Shown one piece after another: positions 43,910 through 53,645 of a stretch of 64,000 bases of DNA; the stretch's first letter is position 1; each line of letters begins with the position of its first letter. Both the position numbers and the translations under genes were made by a program. The notes below the pieces were generated by a model. It was not told the DNA's origin. It was given only the letters and a program-made list of their open reading frames with translations, and did not search any database. The DNA comes from JALORV01 sp963780715. Lineage in GTDB: Bacteria; Pseudomonadota; Gammaproteobacteria; Burkholderiales; Burkholderiaceae_F. The stretch is taken from positions 19,666 to 83,665 of the forward strand of contig CAWADK010000026.1 of assembly GCA_963780715.1 (NCBI GenBank). The letters run 5' to 3'.

Positions 43910-44788
43910 ATGAAGTTCGTCAAATTCGGAACTCTTCTCGCCTGTGCCGCATCGGTGCTGGCACTCGGTGCCTGCAGCCCCAAGCCCGGTGACCAGGCCT
44001 CGTCAGGCCCGGCGGCAGCCACCGTGAACGGAAAGCCAATCAGCCAGCGAACCGTCGACATGATCGCCAAGCAAGGCGGCAGCGCTGGCCACGCCGACAC
44101 GCCGGAAGCACGCAAGGGCATCATCGATCAACTGGCACTGCAAATGGTGGTGGCCGAAGAGGCCGTCAAGAAGGGCCTCGACAAGTCACCCGAAGTACTG
44201 GACCAGTTGAATGCGATCAGGCAGTCCGTGCTGGCCAACGCCTACGTCGAGGACTTCATCAAGAGCAACCCGATCAGCGAGGAGGCACTCAAGGCCGAAT
44301 ACGAGCGCATCAAGGCGACGATCAGCGGCACCGAGTACAAGGCACGCCACATCCTGGTCGACAAGGAGTCCGAAGCCAAGGACATCATCGCCAGGCTGAA
44401 GAAGGATCCCGCCGCCTTCTCGAAGCTGGCTGAGGAAAGATCGAAGGATTCGGGTTCCAAGGCGCGAGGCGGCGAACTCGGATGGTTCGACCCGAGGAGA
44501 ATGGTCCCGGAGTTCTCGGCGGCGGTGACCAAGCTGGAAAAGGGCAAGTTCACCGATGTGCCCGTCAAGAGCCAGTTCGGCTATCACGTCATCCTGCTCG
44601 AAGACACCCGCGCGATCGAGGCGCCCCCGCTGGAACAGGTCAAGGCCCAGCTCAGTCAGCAGCTGCAGCAGCAAGGCGTGAAGAAGCAGCTCGACGCACT
44701 CAAGGCCGCGGCCAAGATAGAAGTTGTCGGTGCATCTCCCGCGACGCCCGCCGCGCCGGCAGCACCTGCGGCACCGGCGTCCAAGTGA
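43910..44788 (+). CDS. PpiC/SurA-type peptidyl-prolyl isomerase lipoprotein
   Basis: A 292-residue protein. A lipobox-like signal (LASVLALGACSPKPG region) predicts an outer-membrane or inner-membrane lipoprotein, and a SurA-like N-terminal helical domain follows (about 35-145). The parvulin domain has YKARHILVDKESEAKDIIARL, SKDSGSKARGGELGWFDPRRM and VPVKSQFGYHVILLEDTRA. The C-terminus is Ala/Pro-rich (PATPAAPAAPAAP). It is similar to the exosortase/EpsD-type foldases. Placed after phaCAB with a 298-base gap, it is probably independent of PHA synthesis. It folds exported proteins. Confidence 0.88.
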   Translation: MKFVKFGTLLACAASVLALGACSPKPGDQASSGPAAATVNGKPISQRTVDMIAKQGGSAGHADTPEARKGIIDQLALQMVVAEEAVKKGLDKSPEVLDQLNAIRQSVLANAYVEDFIKSNPISEEALKAEYERIKATISGTEYKARHILVDKESEAKDIIARLKKDPAAFSKLAEERSKDSGSKARGGELGWFDPRRMVPEFSAAVTKLEKGKFTDVPVKSQFGYHVILLEDTRAIEAPPLEQVKAQLSQQLQQQGVKKQLDALKAAAKIEVVGASPATPAAPAAPAAPASK

Positions 44789-44839
44789 GCGGCTCGACCT
44801 GCTGAACCGTTCGGAGGCCGTGCATCGCTCGACACGATG

Positions 44840-44856
44840 CCGGCCCTTCAGGCCGG
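44840..44856 (+). terminator. Hairpin between convergent PpiC and ABC transporter genes
   Basis: CCGGCC (44840-44845) pairs with GGCCGG (44851-44856) around loop CTTCA in the 72-base gap between two convergent genes. Its symmetric position suggests a bidirectional transcription end, though there is no long U-tract on either side. Confidence 0.5.
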
Positions 44857-44860
44857 ACGA

Positions 44861-45910
44861 TCAATCGAGGACACGCACCTCGCCAGGATCGATGCCGACC
44901 TGCACGCGCATGCCGGGCGTGTAGATCGGCGTGGCCGACAGGTGTGGGGCGTCGGCCGTGAGCAGCGTCGGCCCGACGCGGATGCCGTAGCGTGTGAACT
45001 CGCCGAGGAACTCGCTTTCCTCGATGGCGCCTTCAAACCACACCCGTGACGCATCGCGTGATTCGGCAATCGCGATGGCATGGGGCCGAACCGAAATCGC
45101 CGTGCCGCTCGCGCTGCTGGCGAGCGGGATCTCGCCGAAGCCTTCGGCGATGAAGACGCGCCGCGCATTGTCGCTGCGGCCGGCCAGCAGGTTGGTGCTG
45201 CCGACGAACTCGGCGACAAAGCGGTTGGCGGGCGTGTCGAACAGCTCATGCGGCGTGCCGACCTGTTGCAGCACGCCGGCCTCGAGCACGGCCATGCGGT
45301 CTGCGGTCGTCATCGCTTCTTCCTGGTCGTGCGTGACAAAGATCGTCGTGATGCCGAGCTTGCGCTGCAGTCGCTTCAGCTCCAGCCGCATCTGCTCGCG
45401 CAGCTTCTTGTCGAGGTTTGAGAGCGGCTCATCGAGCAGCAGCACCTGCGGCTCGATGACGATCGTGCGTGCCAGTGCAACGCGCTGCTGCTGGCCACCG
45501 GAAAGCTGGTTGGGCCGGCGTCGTGCGTACTCGGTCAGCCCGACCAGTTCCAGCGCTTCCGCAACGCGGCGCCTGATTTCGTCGCGCGCGACGCGGCGTT
45601 CGACCAGACCGAAGGCGACGTTGTCGTACACGGTCAGGTGCGGCCACAGCGCGTAACTCTGGAACACCATGCCGATGTTGCGGGCGTGTGGCGGCACGCC
45701 GGTAATGTCGCGCCCGTCGACCAGCAACTGCCCGCGGTTGTGCTGGTTGAAGCCGGCAATCAGCCGCAGCAGGGTCGACTTGCCCGAGCCCGAGGGCCCG
45801 AGCAGAGCGAAGAACTCGCCGGGCTCGATGCTGAGCGTGATGTCCATCAGTACCTGGTTGGTGCCATAGGCGAGGCCTATGCCGATGCATTCGACAGCCA
45901 CGGCTTTCAT
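44861..45910 (-). CDS. ABC transporter ATP-binding protein (Fe3+/spermidine-putrescine type)
   Basis: A 349-residue ATPase. Walker A is LLGPSGSGKSTLLRLIAG, signature LSGGQQQRVALARTI, Walker B LLLDEPLSNLDKKL, followed by a TOBE-type C-terminal domain from about residue 245. It energises the permease at 45907-47640, with which it overlaps by four bases (ATGA). It is the last gene of the substrate-binding protein/permease/ATPase operon. The cargo is iron(III) or a similar anion-coordinated ligand by family; not resolvable from this subunit. Confidence 0.9.
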   Translation of the reverse strand: MKAVAVECIGIGLAYGTNQVLMDITLSIEPGEFFALLGPSGSGKSTLLRLIAGFNQHNRGQLLVDGRDITGVPPHARNIGMVFQSYALWPHLTVYDNVAFGLVERRVARDEIRRRVAEALELVGLTEYARRRPNQLSGGQQQRVALARTIVIEPQVLLLDEPLSNLDKKLREQMRLELKRLQRKLGITTIFVTHDQEEAMTTADRMAVLEAGVLQQVGTPHELFDTPANRFVAEFVGSTNLLAGRSDNARRVFIAEGFGEIPLASSASGTAISVRPHAIAIAESRDASRVWFEGAIEESEFLGEFTRYGIRVGPTLLTADAPHLSATPIYTPGMRVQVGIDPGEVRVLD

Positions 45911-47640
45911 CGCTGGGACTCCAGGGTGCGGTTGGCGCGGTCGACGAACCGGTGCGAGAGATAGGTACCGATGGCCACCGTCAGCACCAGCAGCACGCCG
46001 AGTGCCGCGCCCGGCCCGCGGCCGGCGATCGACTGCATGTAGAGGTAGATGCCATAGCTCATCGGCGCCTGGGACTCCTTGACCACCAGCAGGATCGTCG
46101 CCGAGAGTTCAACCGCGGCCGTGATGAAGCTCGAGACGAAGCCCGCCAGGATGCCGCCTGCCATCAGCGGAATGACAATCCGCCGCACAGTGCGCCACTG
46201 GCTGGCGCCGAGCATCTCGGCGGCTTCCTCCAGGCTGAGGTTGATCTGCTGCAGCGCGGCCATGCACGAGCGCAGCGCGTAGGGGAGCCGCCGCACCGAG
46301 TAGGCCAGCATGATCAGCAGCCACGTCTGCGTAATCGGCGTGCCGAAGATCTCCACGCCCTGGAAGGTGCGCAGGTAACCGATCGCCAGCACGATGCCTG
46401 GAACGGCGATGGCCGCGCTGGCGGCGTAGTCGAGCCACTGGCGGGCCGGGATGCGGGTGCGCAGGATCAGGTAGGCGATCGCGGTGCCGATGACGACGTC
46501 GATCAGCGCGGCGAGCCCGCAGTAGACCAGCGTGTTGCGGATCATGTCGCTCGAGTCTTCGATGACGGTCGCGTAGTGCGCGACGGTCCACGCGTCGGGC
46601 AGGACCGAATAGCTCCAGACCTTCGCAAAGGAAAGCACGAGCAGACCCAGGTGCGGACTCAGCACGACCAGCAGCACGAGCGCGATGCTGCCGTAGGCCA
46701 GCGCGGCTTCCCATGGCCGCAGCCGCCGCTTCGAGATCCCTGCGCCACCCTTCTGCAGCGTCGAGTAGTCCTTGCCCTTCATGACCTGGGCCGAGAGCCA
46801 CAGCGCCAGGATCGAGAACGCGATCATGATGACGCTGATCACGTAGCCGAGCGGGTCTTCCAGGCCGACCTGGGTGATGCGCAGGTAGGCCTGCGGTGCC
46901 AGCAGGTTGGTCTGCCCAAGCACCAGCGGCGTGCCGAGGTCGTCGAACACCTTGACGAATACGAGCGCCGCACCCGCGACGTAGCCCGGCATCGCCAGCG
47001 GGAACACGACGCGGCGGAACAGGCGCCAGCCGCGCGCACCAAGGTTCAGCGCGGCTTCCTCCATCGCACCGTCGATCGCACGCAGCGCCACGACCAGGTT
47101 CATCAGGATGAACGGGAAGTAGTGCAGGCTTTCCACGAAGATCACGCCGGTCAGCCCCTCCATGATCGGGATGGAGAAGCCGAAGTGCTCGTCGAGCAGC
47201 AGGTTGAGCGAACCGGACCGGCCGAAGACCAGTTGCATCGCCACCGCGCCGACGAAGGGCGGCATGATCAGCGGCAGCACGCCGAGCGTCTGGATCAGCA
47301 GGGCGCCGCGGAACTCGAAGCGCACCGTCAGGTAAGCCAGCGGCACGGCGATGAACGACGCGACGACGACGCTCGTGGTGGCGACGAACAGCGAGTTGTA
47401 GAACGACTCTCGCATCAGTCCCGTGGAGAAGAACGACGCGAAGTGGCCGAGCGTGAAGCTGCCGTCGGCGTCGCGGAACGCCGTGACGAAGACTGTGCCG
47501 ACCGGGATGATCAGCAGGACGAGGAGAAAGGCGACGATCGCCGCCAGCACCAGCAGGGCGCGCCACGAGGTGCCGTAGCGACGCAGCAGCGATGTCCCGC
47601 CGGCGGACGCGCCGCGGCCGTCGCCCAGCACGGCGCTCAT
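45907..47640 (-). CDS. ABC transporter permease, fused double domain (FbpB-like)
   Basis: A 577-residue inner-membrane protein with about twelve hydrophobic segments in two homologous halves, each with an EAA-type loop (LEEAAEMLGASQWRTVRRIVIP in the second half, EEAALNLGARGWRLFRRVVFP in the first). This fused arrangement is typical of iron(III) and AEP/phosphoglycerate-type importers. It lies 22 bases downstream of the binding-protein gene and overlaps the ATPase gene. Charged loops near the N-terminus suggest a cytoplasmic start. Confidence 0.9.
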   Translation of the reverse strand: MSAVLGDGRGASAGGTSLLRRYGTSWRALLVLAAIVAFLLVLLIIPVGTVFVTAFRDADGSFTLGHFASFFSTGLMRESFYNSLFVATTSVVVASFIAVPLAYLTVRFEFRGALLIQTLGVLPLIMPPFVGAVAMQLVFGRSGSLNLLLDEHFGFSIPIMEGLTGVIFVESLHYFPFILMNLVVALRAIDGAMEEAALNLGARGWRLFRRVVFPLAMPGYVAGAALVFVKVFDDLGTPLVLGQTNLLAPQAYLRITQVGLEDPLGYVISVIMIAFSILALWLSAQVMKGKDYSTLQKGGAGISKRRLRPWEAALAYGSIALVLLVVLSPHLGLLVLSFAKVWSYSVLPDAWTVAHYATVIEDSSDMIRNTLVYCGLAALIDVVIGTAIAYLILRTRIPARQWLDYAASAAIAVPGIVLAIGYLRTFQGVEIFGTPITQTWLLIMLAYSVRRLPYALRSCMAALQQINLSLEEAAEMLGASQWRTVRRIVIPLMAGGILAGFVSSFITAAVELSATILLVVKESQAPMSYGIYLYMQSIAGRGPGAALGVLLVLTVAIGTYLSHRFVDRANRTLESQR

Positions 47641-47662
47641 TGAAGAGACCCGACGTTCCGGT

Positions 47663-49009
47663 CTACTTGACCAGCGCCGCCGCCTGCTGTGCCAGCTCGG
47701 CCGCCTTGCCGTAGTTCTCGCGCGCCTTGCGGTTCCAGCTCTCTTCCAGGCCGGTGATCTGCTTGGCGACCGCGACTTCCTTCTTGTTCGCGGCGAAGAG
47801 CTTCAGGAACTCGGGTTGCGAGGCGAGCGACGCCGAGACGATCGGCGAGTACGCGAGCTCACGCGCCTGCCGGATCAGGTCGGAGGCCTGCGCATTCGGC
47901 TTGCCGCTCGCAGCCAGTTTCGTCTCGGCCGCCTGGATCGCCTTGGTGGCTGCCTGCAGTTCCTTCAGGCGGAAGGTGATCGTCTGGTCGAACAGCGAAT
48001 GCACGAGTGAATAGCGGTCCTCGGAAAGGTCGGCGTTGAAGTTCACCTTGGCCCGCTTGACGATGGCCTGCGGGTCGGGATAGCCGGCCGGGATCTTTCC
48101 GGCGAGCGCCGGATACGGCAGCACGGGCAGGCGCGAGATCGCCGGCAGCAGCAGCAACTCCTGCCCCTGCTGGCTGAGGGCAAACTGCACGAACTTCTTC
48201 GCTTCTGCGGTGTTCTTGCCGCCGCTGATCAACGCGATGTTGGCGGGCACGATCGATGTGACGGCCGGGTAGACAAACTCGACCGGAAAGCCGGAATTCT
48301 TGCCAGCCAGGCCGAAGAAGTCGATGACGGGCCCGCCGCCGAACTGGCCGTTGTTGATGCCGTCGGGCACGCCAAAGCTGCGCTCGGTCACCTGGGCGCT
48401 GTTGCCGGCCATCTGCAGGATCTGGCTCCAGCCCTTGTCCCAGCCTTCGCCCTGCAGGATCGTTTCCACCGTCAGGTGCATCGTCCCCGAGCGCGAGGGC
48501 GACGTCATCGCCACGTGCCCGAACCAAGCAGGCGCCAGAAGGTCGGTCCACTCCTTCGGCGGGGTGAGCTTGTTCGCCTTCAGGTAGCGTGTGTTGTACA
48601 TGATCCCGTAGCCGGCCAGAGCCTGTCCCTTGTAGTAGCCCTGGGGGTCGTTGATCGGGTAGTTGCCGATCCTGGCCGGGATCGCCTTGTTGTCGACGTC
48701 GGGCGCGGCCACCAGCAGCTTGTCGCGCTTGAGCACCTCGAAGGCATCGGGCGCGGAGGCCCAGAACACGTCGGGGCGTTGTCCCGAGGCCGTCTCGCGC
48801 ACAAACGCGATGCCGGCCACGGTGCTCTTGTTCAGGATCTCCAGGGTGACGCCGGGATTGGCCTTCTCGAACGCCGCCTTGTAGGCCGCTGTCAGCTCCT
48901 TCGGAAAGGAGGTGATGACCGTGACCGTGCCGGCAACCGCCGCGCCGGCGGCGAGCGCCAGCGAGAGTCCGGTCAGAAGTGAAGTGAGCAGGGAACGGCG
49001 GACCATCAT
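47663..49009 (-). CDS. ABC transporter substrate-binding protein, family 1 (Fe3+-type)
   Basis: A 448-residue exported protein with a signal peptide (SLALAAGAAVAG) and an extracellular-solute-binding fold (VTVITSFPKELTAAYKAAF, DVFWASAPDAFEVLKRD, LISGGKNTAEAKKFVQFALS). It is about 100 residues longer than standard iron-binding FbpA; the last about 120 residues are helical and alanine-rich. No Tyr-Tyr iron motif stands out, so iron is not sure; phosphonate or phosphoglycerate are alternatives. It starts with two tandem ATGs at 49009/49006 after GAGGAGA. Confidence 0.87.
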   Translation of the reverse strand: MMVRRSLLTSLLTGLSLALAAGAAVAGTVTVITSFPKELTAAYKAAFEKANPGVTLEILNKSTVAGIAFVRETASGQRPDVFWASAPDAFEVLKRDKLLVAAPDVDNKAIPARIGNYPINDPQGYYKGQALAGYGIMYNTRYLKANKLTPPKEWTDLLAPAWFGHVAMTSPSRSGTMHLTVETILQGEGWDKGWSQILQMAGNSAQVTERSFGVPDGINNGQFGGGPVIDFFGLAGKNSGFPVEFVYPAVTSIVPANIALISGGKNTAEAKKFVQFALSQQGQELLLLPAISRLPVLPYPALAGKIPAGYPDPQAIVKRAKVNFNADLSEDRYSLVHSLFDQTITFRLKELQAATKAIQAAETKLAASGKPNAQASDLIRQARELAYSPIVSASLASQPEFLKLFAANKKEVAVAKQITGLEESWNRKARENYGKAAELAQQAAALVK

Positions 49010-49202
49010 GTCTCCTCAGGAGGAAATGCCGGAAGTCAAAGCGTGGGATTCTGGCAGAGAGCTGGGCGGCCGGCCATCCGCGGCTCCCCGGGGACCTCTC
49101 CGCTGCGGTGCGTCATCTTCGCTAGAATGCCGCAAAACCAAATGGGAGATGCCCGCCACGACGGGCCGTTGCGCGCCGCGCGATGACAACTGAGGAACAC
49201 GA

Positions 49203-49742
49203 ATGGCAACTGCAGTCCGCCTTATAAAGAAGTACCCGAACCGCCGCCTGTACGACACCCAGACCAGCACCTACATCACGCTGGCCGACGTCAAGCAACT
49301 CGTGCTGGACAACGAGAATTTCCAGGTCGTCGATGCCAAGAGCGCCGAGGACCTGACGCGTCCGATCCTGCTGCAGATCATCCTGGAGGAAGAGGCCGGC
49401 GGCATGCCGATGTTCAGCGCGACAATGCTGTCGCAGATCATCCGTTTCTACGGCAACGCGATGCAGGGCATGATGGGCTCGTACCTGGAGAAGAACATCC
49501 AGGCGTTCATCGACATCCAGGGCAAACTGTCGGAACAAAGTAAGGCCTTCTACGAGACGAACAAGATTGGGCCTGAGATGTGGACACAGTTCGTCAACAT
49601 GCAGTCGCCGATGATCCAGTCGATGATGTCGAACTACATCGAGCAGTCGAAGAACCTGTTCGTGCAGATGCAGGAGAACATGCAGAACCAGGCGCGCTCG
49701 ATGTTCACGGGCTTCCCCGGCTTCCCGGGCGAAAAGAAATAG
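49203..49742 (+). CDS. phaR: Polyhydroxyalkanoate synthesis repressor PhaR
   Basis: A 179-residue protein with the PhaR DNA-binding domain (VRLIKKYPNRRLYDTQTSTYI, LVLDNENFQVVDAKSAEDLTR), the following ILLQIILEEEAGG, and a Gln/Met-rich C-terminus (MQENMQNQARSMFTGFPGFP) typical of granule-binding PhaR. PhaR senses PHA granules and represses phasin and its own gene. It is 5.6 kb from phaB here, separated by a PpiC gene and an ABC transporter, but keeps its usual neighbour rimO. Confidence 0.95.
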   Translation: MATAVRLIKKYPNRRLYDTQTSTYITLADVKQLVLDNENFQVVDAKSAEDLTRPILLQIILEEEAGGMPMFSATMLSQIIRFYGNAMQGMMGSYLEKNIQAFIDIQGKLSEQSKAFYETNKIGPEMWTQFVNMQSPMIQSMMSNYIEQSKNLFVQMQENMQNQARSMFTGFPGFPGEKK

Positions 49743-49758
49743 CCGTGACTGTGGGGCA

Positions 49759-51151
49759 ATGAGCACGAGCGCCGCACGGCGGTCGCGTCCGTCCGCTGCC
49801 CGACGCACTGCCGAGCCCACCGCGCCGTCGGTGGGCTTTGTGTCTCTGGGCTGCCCGAAGGCGCTGGTCGACTCGGAACTGATCCTGACACAACTCGCCG
49901 CGGAGGGCTACGCGACCAGCCCGACGTATGAGGGCGCCGACCTCGTCATCGTCAACACGTGCGGCTTCATCGATGCCGCCGTGCAGGAGTCGCTCGACGC
50001 GATCGGCGAGGCGCTCGCCGAAAACGGCAAGGTCATCGTGACCGGCTGCCTCGGTGCGCGCAAGGACGAGGGCGAGAACCTCGTCGCCAAGGTGCATCCG
50101 AAGGTGCTGGCCGTCACTGGCCCGCATGCCGCAACCGAGGTGCTGGATCACGTGCATCGGCATCTGCCGAAGCCGCACGATCCGTACACCGACCTCGTTC
50201 CGCCGGCCGGCATCAAGCTGACGCCGCGGCACTACGCCTATCTGAAGATCTCCGAGGGCTGCAACCATCGCTGCAGCTTCTGCATCATCCCGTCGATGCG
50301 CGGCGATCTGGTCTCGCGCCCGATCGGCCAGGTCATGCGCGAGGCGGAGAACCTGCTGAAGCAGGGCGTGAAGGAAATTCTCGTCATCTCGCAGGACACC
50401 AGCGCGTACGGCGTCGACGTCCGCTACAAACTCGACTTCGTCGGTGGCCGTGCGGTCAAGACGAAGATGACCGAGCTCGTGAAGGAACTGGCCCAGCTTG
50501 CGCAGTCATTCAACGCGTGGGTGCGACTGCATTACGTGTATCCGTATCCGCATGTCGACGAAGTCATTCCGCTGATGGCCGAGGGCAGGGTGCTGCCGTA
50601 CCTCGACGTGCCGTTCCAGCACTCGCATCCCCGCGTGCTGAAAGCGATGAAGCGGCCGGCGTCCGGCGAGAAGAACATCGAGCGCATCCGCGCCTGGCGG
50701 GCGATCTGCCCGGAGCTGACGATCCGCTCGACCTTCATCGCCGGGTTTCCCGGTGAGACGGAAGAGGAGTTCGGTCACCTGCTGGACTTCCTGCGCGAGG
50801 CCGAGCTCGATCGGGTCGGCTGCTTTGCGTATTCGCCGGTCGAGGGCGCGGCGGCCAACGCGCTGCCCGGACAGCTTGCGGACGAGCGTCCGCGAGGAGC
50901 GGCGCGCGCGCTTCATGCAGGTGCAGGAGCAGATCTCGGCACGACGACTCGCCTGCAAGGTCGGGACGGTTCAGCGCGTGCTGATCGATCAGGTCGGGCC
51001 GACAGTTTCGATGGGGCGGACGGCCGCCGATGCGCCCGAGATCGATGGGGTCGTCACGGTTCGCACCCGCAGGAAGTTTGCGGCGGGTGACTTCGTGGAG
51101 GTTCGGATCACGGCAGCAGGCGCGCACGACCTCGTGGGCGTGCCGACGTAG
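49759..51151 (+). CDS. rimO: Ribosomal protein S12 methylthiotransferase RimO, frameshifted
   Basis: The UPF0004 domain (VGFVSLGCPKALVDSELIL, NTCGFIDAA) and radical-SAM domain (GCNHRCSFCIIPSMRG, CxxxCxxC) are in one frame to about 50880. The C-terminal TRAM domain (RARFMQVQEQISARRLACKVG ... VTVRTRRKFAAGDFVEVRIT) is one frame away. One extra base at about 50884-50888 (GACGAG then C then GTC) restores about 463 residues. RimO methylthiolates Asp88 of S12. The start is ATG 49759, 16 bases after phaR; a sequencing error is likely. Confidence 0.9.
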
Positions 51152-51219
51152 TCAGGCGTGCCGTCGCGGTCGAACGCGCCATTGCGTACGGTCGCCAACG
51201 GCTGCAGCATGGCGTGATC

Positions 51220-52293
51220 ATGGATCCGCGACAGAACCTTCGCTTCTGCACCTCGGCCGATGGCACCCGCATCGCGCTGGCGTCCATTGGCGACGGTCCG
51301 CCACTGGTGCGCGCCGCGCATTGGCTCAGCCATGTGGAGTACGACCTCGCGAGCCCGGTCTGGCGACCATGGCTCGCTGAGCTTTCGCGGGATCATTGCT
51401 ACATCCGGTACGACCAGCGCGGTTGCGGACTCTCCGACCGCGACGTCGGCGCACTGTCGCTCGAAGCGTGGGTTGGCGATCTCGAGGCAGTGGTCGACTC
51501 CCTGGGACTCGAGCGCTTCCCCCTTTTCGGGATGTCGCAAGGGGGGGCGGTCGCCATCGCATACGCGGCGCGCCACCCTGAACGGGTCTCGCATCTGGTC
51601 TTTTCGGGAGCTTACGCACGCGGGTCACTGCGACGCAGCGGCGGCGAAGTCGAGCGCCTCGAGGCCGAGACGCTCGTCAATCTGATCAGGATCGGCTGGG
51701 GTCGCGATCACCCCGCATTCCGCCAGGTGTTTCCGTACCGCTTCATTCCTCGCGGCACGCCGGAGCAGTTGCGGTGGTGGGGCGATCTCGAGCGCAGTTC
51801 AGCAAGCGCCGAGATCGCGGCCCGCACGCTGCAGGCCTTTCAGCAGGTCGATGTCAGTGCGCTGGCACAACAGGTTTCGGTGCCGACCCTGGTCCTGCAT
51901 GCCCGTGGCGACGTCGCCGTCCCGTTCGACGAAGGCCGGCGGCTGGCGGCGCTGATCCCTGGCGCGCGCTTTGTGCCGCTGGACAGCGACAACCATGTGC
52001 TGCTGAGTTCTGAGCCCGCATGGCCTGTCTTCCTGTCAGAAGTGCGGGCATTTCTGGCGCCTTCGACCGAGCAGCGGATTGGCGAGGCCGCCGACAAGGG
52101 AGCCCTGACCCCGGCCGAGCGTGAAGTGTTGCACCTGATCGCCGAAGGCTTGGACAACCGCGCGATCGCCCAATGCTTGAGCAAAAGTGAGAAGACGGTA
52201 CGCAACCAGGTGTCCAGCGTGTTCGAAAAGCTGGGCGTACGTACCCGGGCCGAGGCCATCGTTCACGTCCGCAAGCGCCAATCCGGCGCCTGA
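51220..52293 (+). CDS. Alpha/beta-hydrolase-LuxR fusion transcriptional regulator
   Basis: A 357-residue two-domain protein. Residues about 10-285 are an alpha/beta hydrolase: GMSQGGAVAIAYAARHP holds the nucleophile Ser, VLHARGDVAVPFDEG the Asp and DNHVLL the His. Residues about 290-357 are a LuxR-type helix-turn-helix (LTPAEREVLHLIAEGLDNRA, SKSEKTVRNQVSSVFEKLGV). ATG at 51220 or GTG at 51214. An enzyme or ligand-sensing domain fused to a DNA-binding domain suggests a one-component sensor of an ester or lactone. The neighbouring diiron protein and glutathione transferase genes are candidate targets, by position only. Confidence 0.85.
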   Translation: MDPRQNLRFCTSADGTRIALASIGDGPPLVRAAHWLSHVEYDLASPVWRPWLAELSRDHCYIRYDQRGCGLSDRDVGALSLEAWVGDLEAVVDSLGLERFPLFGMSQGGAVAIAYAARHPERVSHLVFSGAYARGSLRRSGGEVERLEAETLVNLIRIGWGRDHPAFRQVFPYRFIPRGTPEQLRWWGDLERSSASAEIAARTLQAFQQVDVSALAQQVSVPTLVLHARGDVAVPFDEGRRLAALIPGARFVPLDSDNHVLLSSEPAWPVFLSEVRAFLAPSTEQRIGEAADKGALTPAEREVLHLIAEGLDNRAIAQCLSKSEKTVRNQVSSVFEKLGVRTRAEAIVHVRKRQSGA

Positions 52294-52474
52294 CTATTCG
52301 GCAGTTCCGGGACGGGCGTCCCACGAATTTACCCGCCCGCGCCGATTCGACTGCGGTCACGGGACATCTGCCTCATGCGCGCGGCGTCGGCGCTGTCCAC
52401 ACTTTGCTCACTCCCCAGCACGTGTCGCTCGACACGCTCAGCGCGGGGCCGTGGAAACTCGAGGAGAACTGACC

Positions 52475-53428
52475 ATGTCCGGATTGACCAACGACTTCGT
52501 CGTCGATACAGCCCGTTATGCCAAGTGCATCGAAGTGTCCAAGCGCGTCCGCTGGGATACCGAGCGCGATCTGATCCGCGGCCGCGACTTCGACTTCGGC
52601 CGCAAATTCCTGCCGGATGGCTTGTCGAAGGTGACCCAGTTGCCTTTCCTGGATCCCGACGAAAGGCGGCTGTACTCTCAGGTGCAGGGCCGCACGTACG
52701 CCAACATGTTTGCTTTGGTGGAGCGTTTCATCGGCGCCAAGGTCACGGAGATCAGCCGGGACCACGCCCTCGGCGACCAGATTGCATTCGAGGCGCTGGT
52801 GCGACTGACCGACGAAGAACTCAAGCACCAGGCCCTTTTCAGGCGTCTTGAGGCCATGGTGGCCACCGGCATGCCGGCCGGCTACACCTTCCTGCCGGAA
52901 CCCAATCATGTGGCCGGTGCGGTCCTGGCCGCGTCGAACTGGGCGGTCCTCGCGCTGACCTGTGATATCGAGCTCTTTTCGCAGGCGCACTACCGCAGTA
53001 GCATCGAGTCCGACGCGGACCTGGACCCGCTGTGGAAGGATGTCTTCCTGTTTCACTGGCGGGAGGAATCGCAGCACGCGATCCTCGACGAGTTGGAGTG
53101 GCAGCGCGAGAACACTCGGATCGATGCCGTGTCGCGCGACCGCGCTGTCGATGAGCTGATCGGCCTGGTGGCGGCTGTCGACGGTATCGTGCAGATGCAG
53201 GCGAAGGCCGATGCAGCCTACTTCGTACGGGCCTGCACTCGCACGTTCAGCGATGCCGAAGTCGAGGCGGTTGCCGGCACCACGCTGGCGGCCTACCGCT
53301 GGCAGTACATCGTGAGTGGCGTGCAGGATCCGCGGTTCCTGCAGATCCTCGGTCCGATGATCGAAGCGTCGCAGGCCGCGCGCATCGAGGCGGCCTTGGC
53401 GCCCATCGTCGGGGGCAGCGCCAACTGA
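52475..53428 (+). CDS. Ferritin-like diiron protein of unknown function
   Basis: A 317-residue, mostly helical protein. It shows the full diiron pattern: an N-terminal helix Glu (YANMFALVERFIGAKV), ExxH in TDEELKHQALFRR, a Glu in LTCDIELFSQAHYR, and ExxH in FHWREESQHAILDE. The long spacing and size suit AurF-type N-oxygenases or related oxygen-dependent diiron enzymes rather than ferritin or bacterioferritin. The ATG at 52475 has GAGGAGA upstream. It follows the hydrolase-LuxR gene after 181 bases. Substrate unknown. Confidence 0.7.
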   Translation: MSGLTNDFVVDTARYAKCIEVSKRVRWDTERDLIRGRDFDFGRKFLPDGLSKVTQLPFLDPDERRLYSQVQGRTYANMFALVERFIGAKVTEISRDHALGDQIAFEALVRLTDEELKHQALFRRLEAMVATGMPAGYTFLPEPNHVAGAVLAASNWAVLALTCDIELFSQAHYRSSIESDADLDPLWKDVFLFHWREESQHAILDELEWQRENTRIDAVSRDRAVDELIGLVAAVDGIVQMQAKADAAYFVRACTRTFSDAEVEAVAGTTLAAYRWQYIVSGVQDPRFLQILGPMIEASQAARIEAALAPIVGGSAN

Positions 53429-53645
53429 CGTCGAGAGGGGCCCATCGGGCGCGCGCCAGTCATGCGCCCCATGCAAACGTCCCTGATGCGCAAAGCGCCC
53501 GGAATCCGGTCACCGGGGCGACGCGGCTTCGCTTTGATCAAGGAGGCCGCGCGGGGTCGTGTACCCTGAACAGGAGCCTGGTCGGCGTGTACATCGACGT
53601 CAGAATCGCGTCGTCCGATATGCATGCCCAGTACGGAGTGCCTGG

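Noticed and set aside
45952..47643. Antisense reading frame of about 563 codons over the ABC permease
   Set aside because: Low-complexity Arg/His/Gln/Asp-rich translation, typical of the complement of a hydrophobic permease.
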